From Epiperipatus broadwayi (lineage: Eukaryota; Onychophora; Udeonychophora; Euonychophora; Peripatidae): a stretch of 64,000 nucleotides of DNA. The position numbers were made by a program, and so were the translations under genes. The stretch's first letter is position 1. Each line of letters begins with the position of its first letter. This document shows positions 61,641 through 64,000 of the stretch, one piece after another. The stretch is taken from the NCBI GenBank assembly GCA_028023455.1, contig JAQFVV010000458.1, positions 308,001-372,000 on the forward strand, read 5' to 3'. Under the pieces are notes generated by a model. The model did not search any database and was not told the origin of the DNA. It worked only from the letters and a program-made list of their open reading frames with translations.

Positions 61641-64000
61641 ATAAAATTGTGGGAATCAATGTAACATGACTTAATTCACTAAGTAGAGTTATGCAATTAA
61701 TGACTGGATTAAGAAAAAAAATCATCTTATGTTCTTTTAATGGGAGAAATGAAATTCCATTGGGGTTCCAATCACAAAATTGAAGAAATGCTGGGGAACT
61801 TGGGGTATTGCAAATTAGCAGTTGGAGAGATTGCATCTGGGGGGGGGGACTACTGATCAACAAGGAAATTGCTACAGATGATTTTAAAATTTTGTACATA
61901 GTTTATAATATAATTATCATAAATTTCACCTATGGTGGTTTTTTACTAAACATCATCTAGATCTTTGCACAAAATTCCACTACAGCATTTCATAGACTAA
62001 TCCATGTTATAAACATGTCTCTGGCATTCAATTCATTTCTTCAGTATTACTTGGGACTATACTTTTAATAAGAAATTTTTATTCATAATAAACAGGAAAC
62101 TGACGAACAGGAGGATTTCTTTTCCCCAGTGTCATACTCCTATTACATTCACAAATACAGCTTACTCATAGACATATTCTACTTTCTGATAAAAATGGCC
62201 CTCAAGCCAGTGGCTTGTTGAACCACATGGCACTATGAGTGAAAATTGAGGCCAATGGAGGAATAGATTCTAGGGAGAGCTGTGGTAGCACCTTGAGAAT
62301 GCTAACTAAGGTGAGCATGACAGAGGCTATCATATCAGAAGCCTATATTTATTTAAAATAAGAAAAAGATCCTGTCTAATCTTACTTAAGGAGGCCTTGT
62401 TTTCACTCATTAGGATCTTCCAATCATTGATTGCCTATCACTCTTGGTGATTGAAAAATCTGACTATATTCCTAAAATAACTCGATCAGATAGCAGATCA
62501 GCTGAAAATAACACCATTGAATACAGCAAGCATTGACAAAATTATCAGACTTTAATTACATTGCAAATTAAAACAAAAATTCTTTTGCAGAATACATATC
62601 TATCAAGAGGGCTAAGACTTACCTGACAGCACAAAACTGCTGGACAACAGGATATCTCACATGGGTACTGGGAGCAGTGTGTAAGCAGGTGACATCAATC
62701 ACCATAATGATTGAAGGAAGAACTTATGCAGGAACATCAATGCTTGGAGAAAATTCAAGAGTACTTATGTATGAACTTGGAGAAGGCAGAGGTAGGTGGA
62801 GCACTCCACAGGGGTCCTATGGGATTGATGGTGATTTCAAAATTGATGTTGACAAACAAGTTGACATCACTCTCTGACCAGGATCATGGGATACCCAGCT
62901 TTTTCCTCATGCATCTCAGTCTTTTTCCACTTCTGTTATGTTAAACATGACTCACCTCCTGGAAAATGAATGAAAGGATATAGCTAATCTATGTCTTATT
63001 GCACTCATACCCTTCCTTAAGAAAAACGAACCACCAACAGAACTATCCAGTCTAAGATCCATTTCAGTGACCACACTATTAATGAAAATCATCAAATGTA
63101 TGATTAAGGACAATATCCAAGGGAAAATTTTTATTTATTTCTGATTCTCAATTCACAAAATATGGATATCAATGATTAATACAATGGGTCAGGTAAAGCT
63201 GTTGGTTGACTTTGTAAGATTGAAAAAAATATAAAACCTATCACAATACAACTGAACATTGCCACATCCTTCAATTCAGTCAGGACTGCAAAGCTTTTGG
63301 AGGTACTGGCTGATTATTCCATCCTGGAAGCACATGTACAAATAATAGCCAACATCTTGAGGAACTGAGAAATCTTTGTCCCTTGAATGGTAAAATATCT
63401 TCTGGCTTCAAACCTTCACTCTCAGTACCACAGGGATTACTTTCAAACCTTCACTCTCACTTCCACAGGGCTCACCTTTAAGCACTTTATGCTTTATATC
63501 ATATATTAACCCCCACTTAATAGACATAGAGAGGAATCTCCCTAAAACTTATATCCCTGACATTAAAAAAACAATTAATGTAATAGAATACATGGACGAT
63601 ATATTAGTAATTTTACCATCGATGAAATATCTAAAGTTGCTGTATGAAATAGTGGACTAATACACAGCTGATAATAGACTAATTTTCAACACTCATAAAT
63701 CAGCAGCCTGGAAAATTTCCACTGGGAAAAATATTACATCCAAATTTATGGCAGAACCCCAAAAATTTCTTGGCCTTTCCATATCCAGGTCAACAACAAA
63801 AATGACAAAAGTAATACAAAGTGCAATATTGGAATCAACAGAAAGGTCAACCAACTCATTGTCCAAAGTATACCTTTCCCTCCAGAAAAAGGTGACATTA
63901 CTGAACATTAAAATATTTAAAATGGATCACCTATTCTCTTCACATCATGAGGCTGAATAAAAACTTTATAAACAAAATTAACTCTATGTGTTCCAAGCTA
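61640..64000 (+). pseudogene. LINE copy 3 ORF2, degenerate, partial
   Basis: An endonuclease remnant with GGLLINKE then DFKILYI aligns with VGILIHHCS..FKILYLD of copy 2. The reverse transcriptase has motif A LNIATSFNSV (63252-63281), in which both aspartates of LDIxxAFD are asparagine; a motif B remnant SVPQG, duplicated nearby; motif C EYMDDILVILPS with YMDD at 63589-63600; and KFLGLSIS. Many stops; certainly inactive. It continues past the window edge. Confidence 0.75.
63404..63475 (+). repeat. ~34-base tandem duplication in copy 3 reverse transcriptase
   Basis: TTCAAACCTTCACTCTCA followed by a CCACAGGG string occurs twice, duplicating the motif B region. Confidence 0.75.

Larger units (their letters stand above)
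56479..64000 (+). mobile_element. L1/Tx1-like LINE, copy 3 (degenerate, runs off the window)
   Basis: Begins directly at the end of the (TAG)n array. ORF1 and ORF2 homology to copies 1 and 2 is recognisable only in short frames, and motif A has lost its aspartates. A ~2.5 kb LTR-like sequence (about 58592-61057) interrupts the end of ORF1. The 3' end is outside the window. Confidence 0.75.

Overview
The window looks like AT-rich DNA from an invertebrate animal; I cannot name the species. Three exons of one WD-repeat gene join in frame across 10.7 kb and 3.5 kb GT-AG introns. The remainder is dominated by animal-type retroelements: RTE and L1/Tx1-like LINEs, Penelope-like elements, long-LTR elements, tRNA-derived SINEs and fold-back elements. 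There are no bacterial features, rRNA genes or CRISPR arrays.

Layout. 1-19343: minus-strand WD-repeat host gene, exons at 19255-19343, 15687-15765 and 4812-5005. Its larger intron holds a head-to-head pair of 5'-truncated Penelope-like copies (5241-11377), with a 3.3 kb LTR-element fragment nested in the left copy (about 6228-9495), and a decayed LINE (about 13100-15150). 20598-22470: 5'-truncated minus-strand RTE retrotransposon. 22670-23040: degenerate tandem repeat. 23322-29763: two LTR-like starts, then a gag-only element with its 3' LTR. 29774-30637: two palindromic fold-back elements. 32828-40260: two copies of a ~0.9 kb repeat bracketing a young gag-only LTR element (33716-38940; LTRs nearly identical over the shared 794 bp). 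40280-45012: AT-rich DNA with no gene seen.

45013-64000: three related but diverged L1/Tx1-like LINEs, all on the plus strand and head to tail. Each junction is a trinucleotide microsatellite: (TAA)n before the first, (TAG/CAG)n between first and second, and a 350-base (TAG)n/TACCC array between second and third. Each has an ORF1 with a CCHC knuckle and an ORF2 with apurinic-type endonuclease, YMDD reverse transcriptase and, where visible, a C-terminal CCHC. All three are broken by frameshifts. The second carries a fresh tRNA-derived SINE with a 16-base target duplication; the third carries a ~2.5 kb LTR-like insert.

The strongest candidates for something undescribed are (i) the microsatellite-docked LINE array, (ii) a superfamily of long TGTAAC-type LTR elements that carry gag but no pol and tend to follow TATAT, possibly with a recurring antisense ORF in the LTR, and (iii) the head-to-head Penelope pair bounded by a ~21-base direct repeat.
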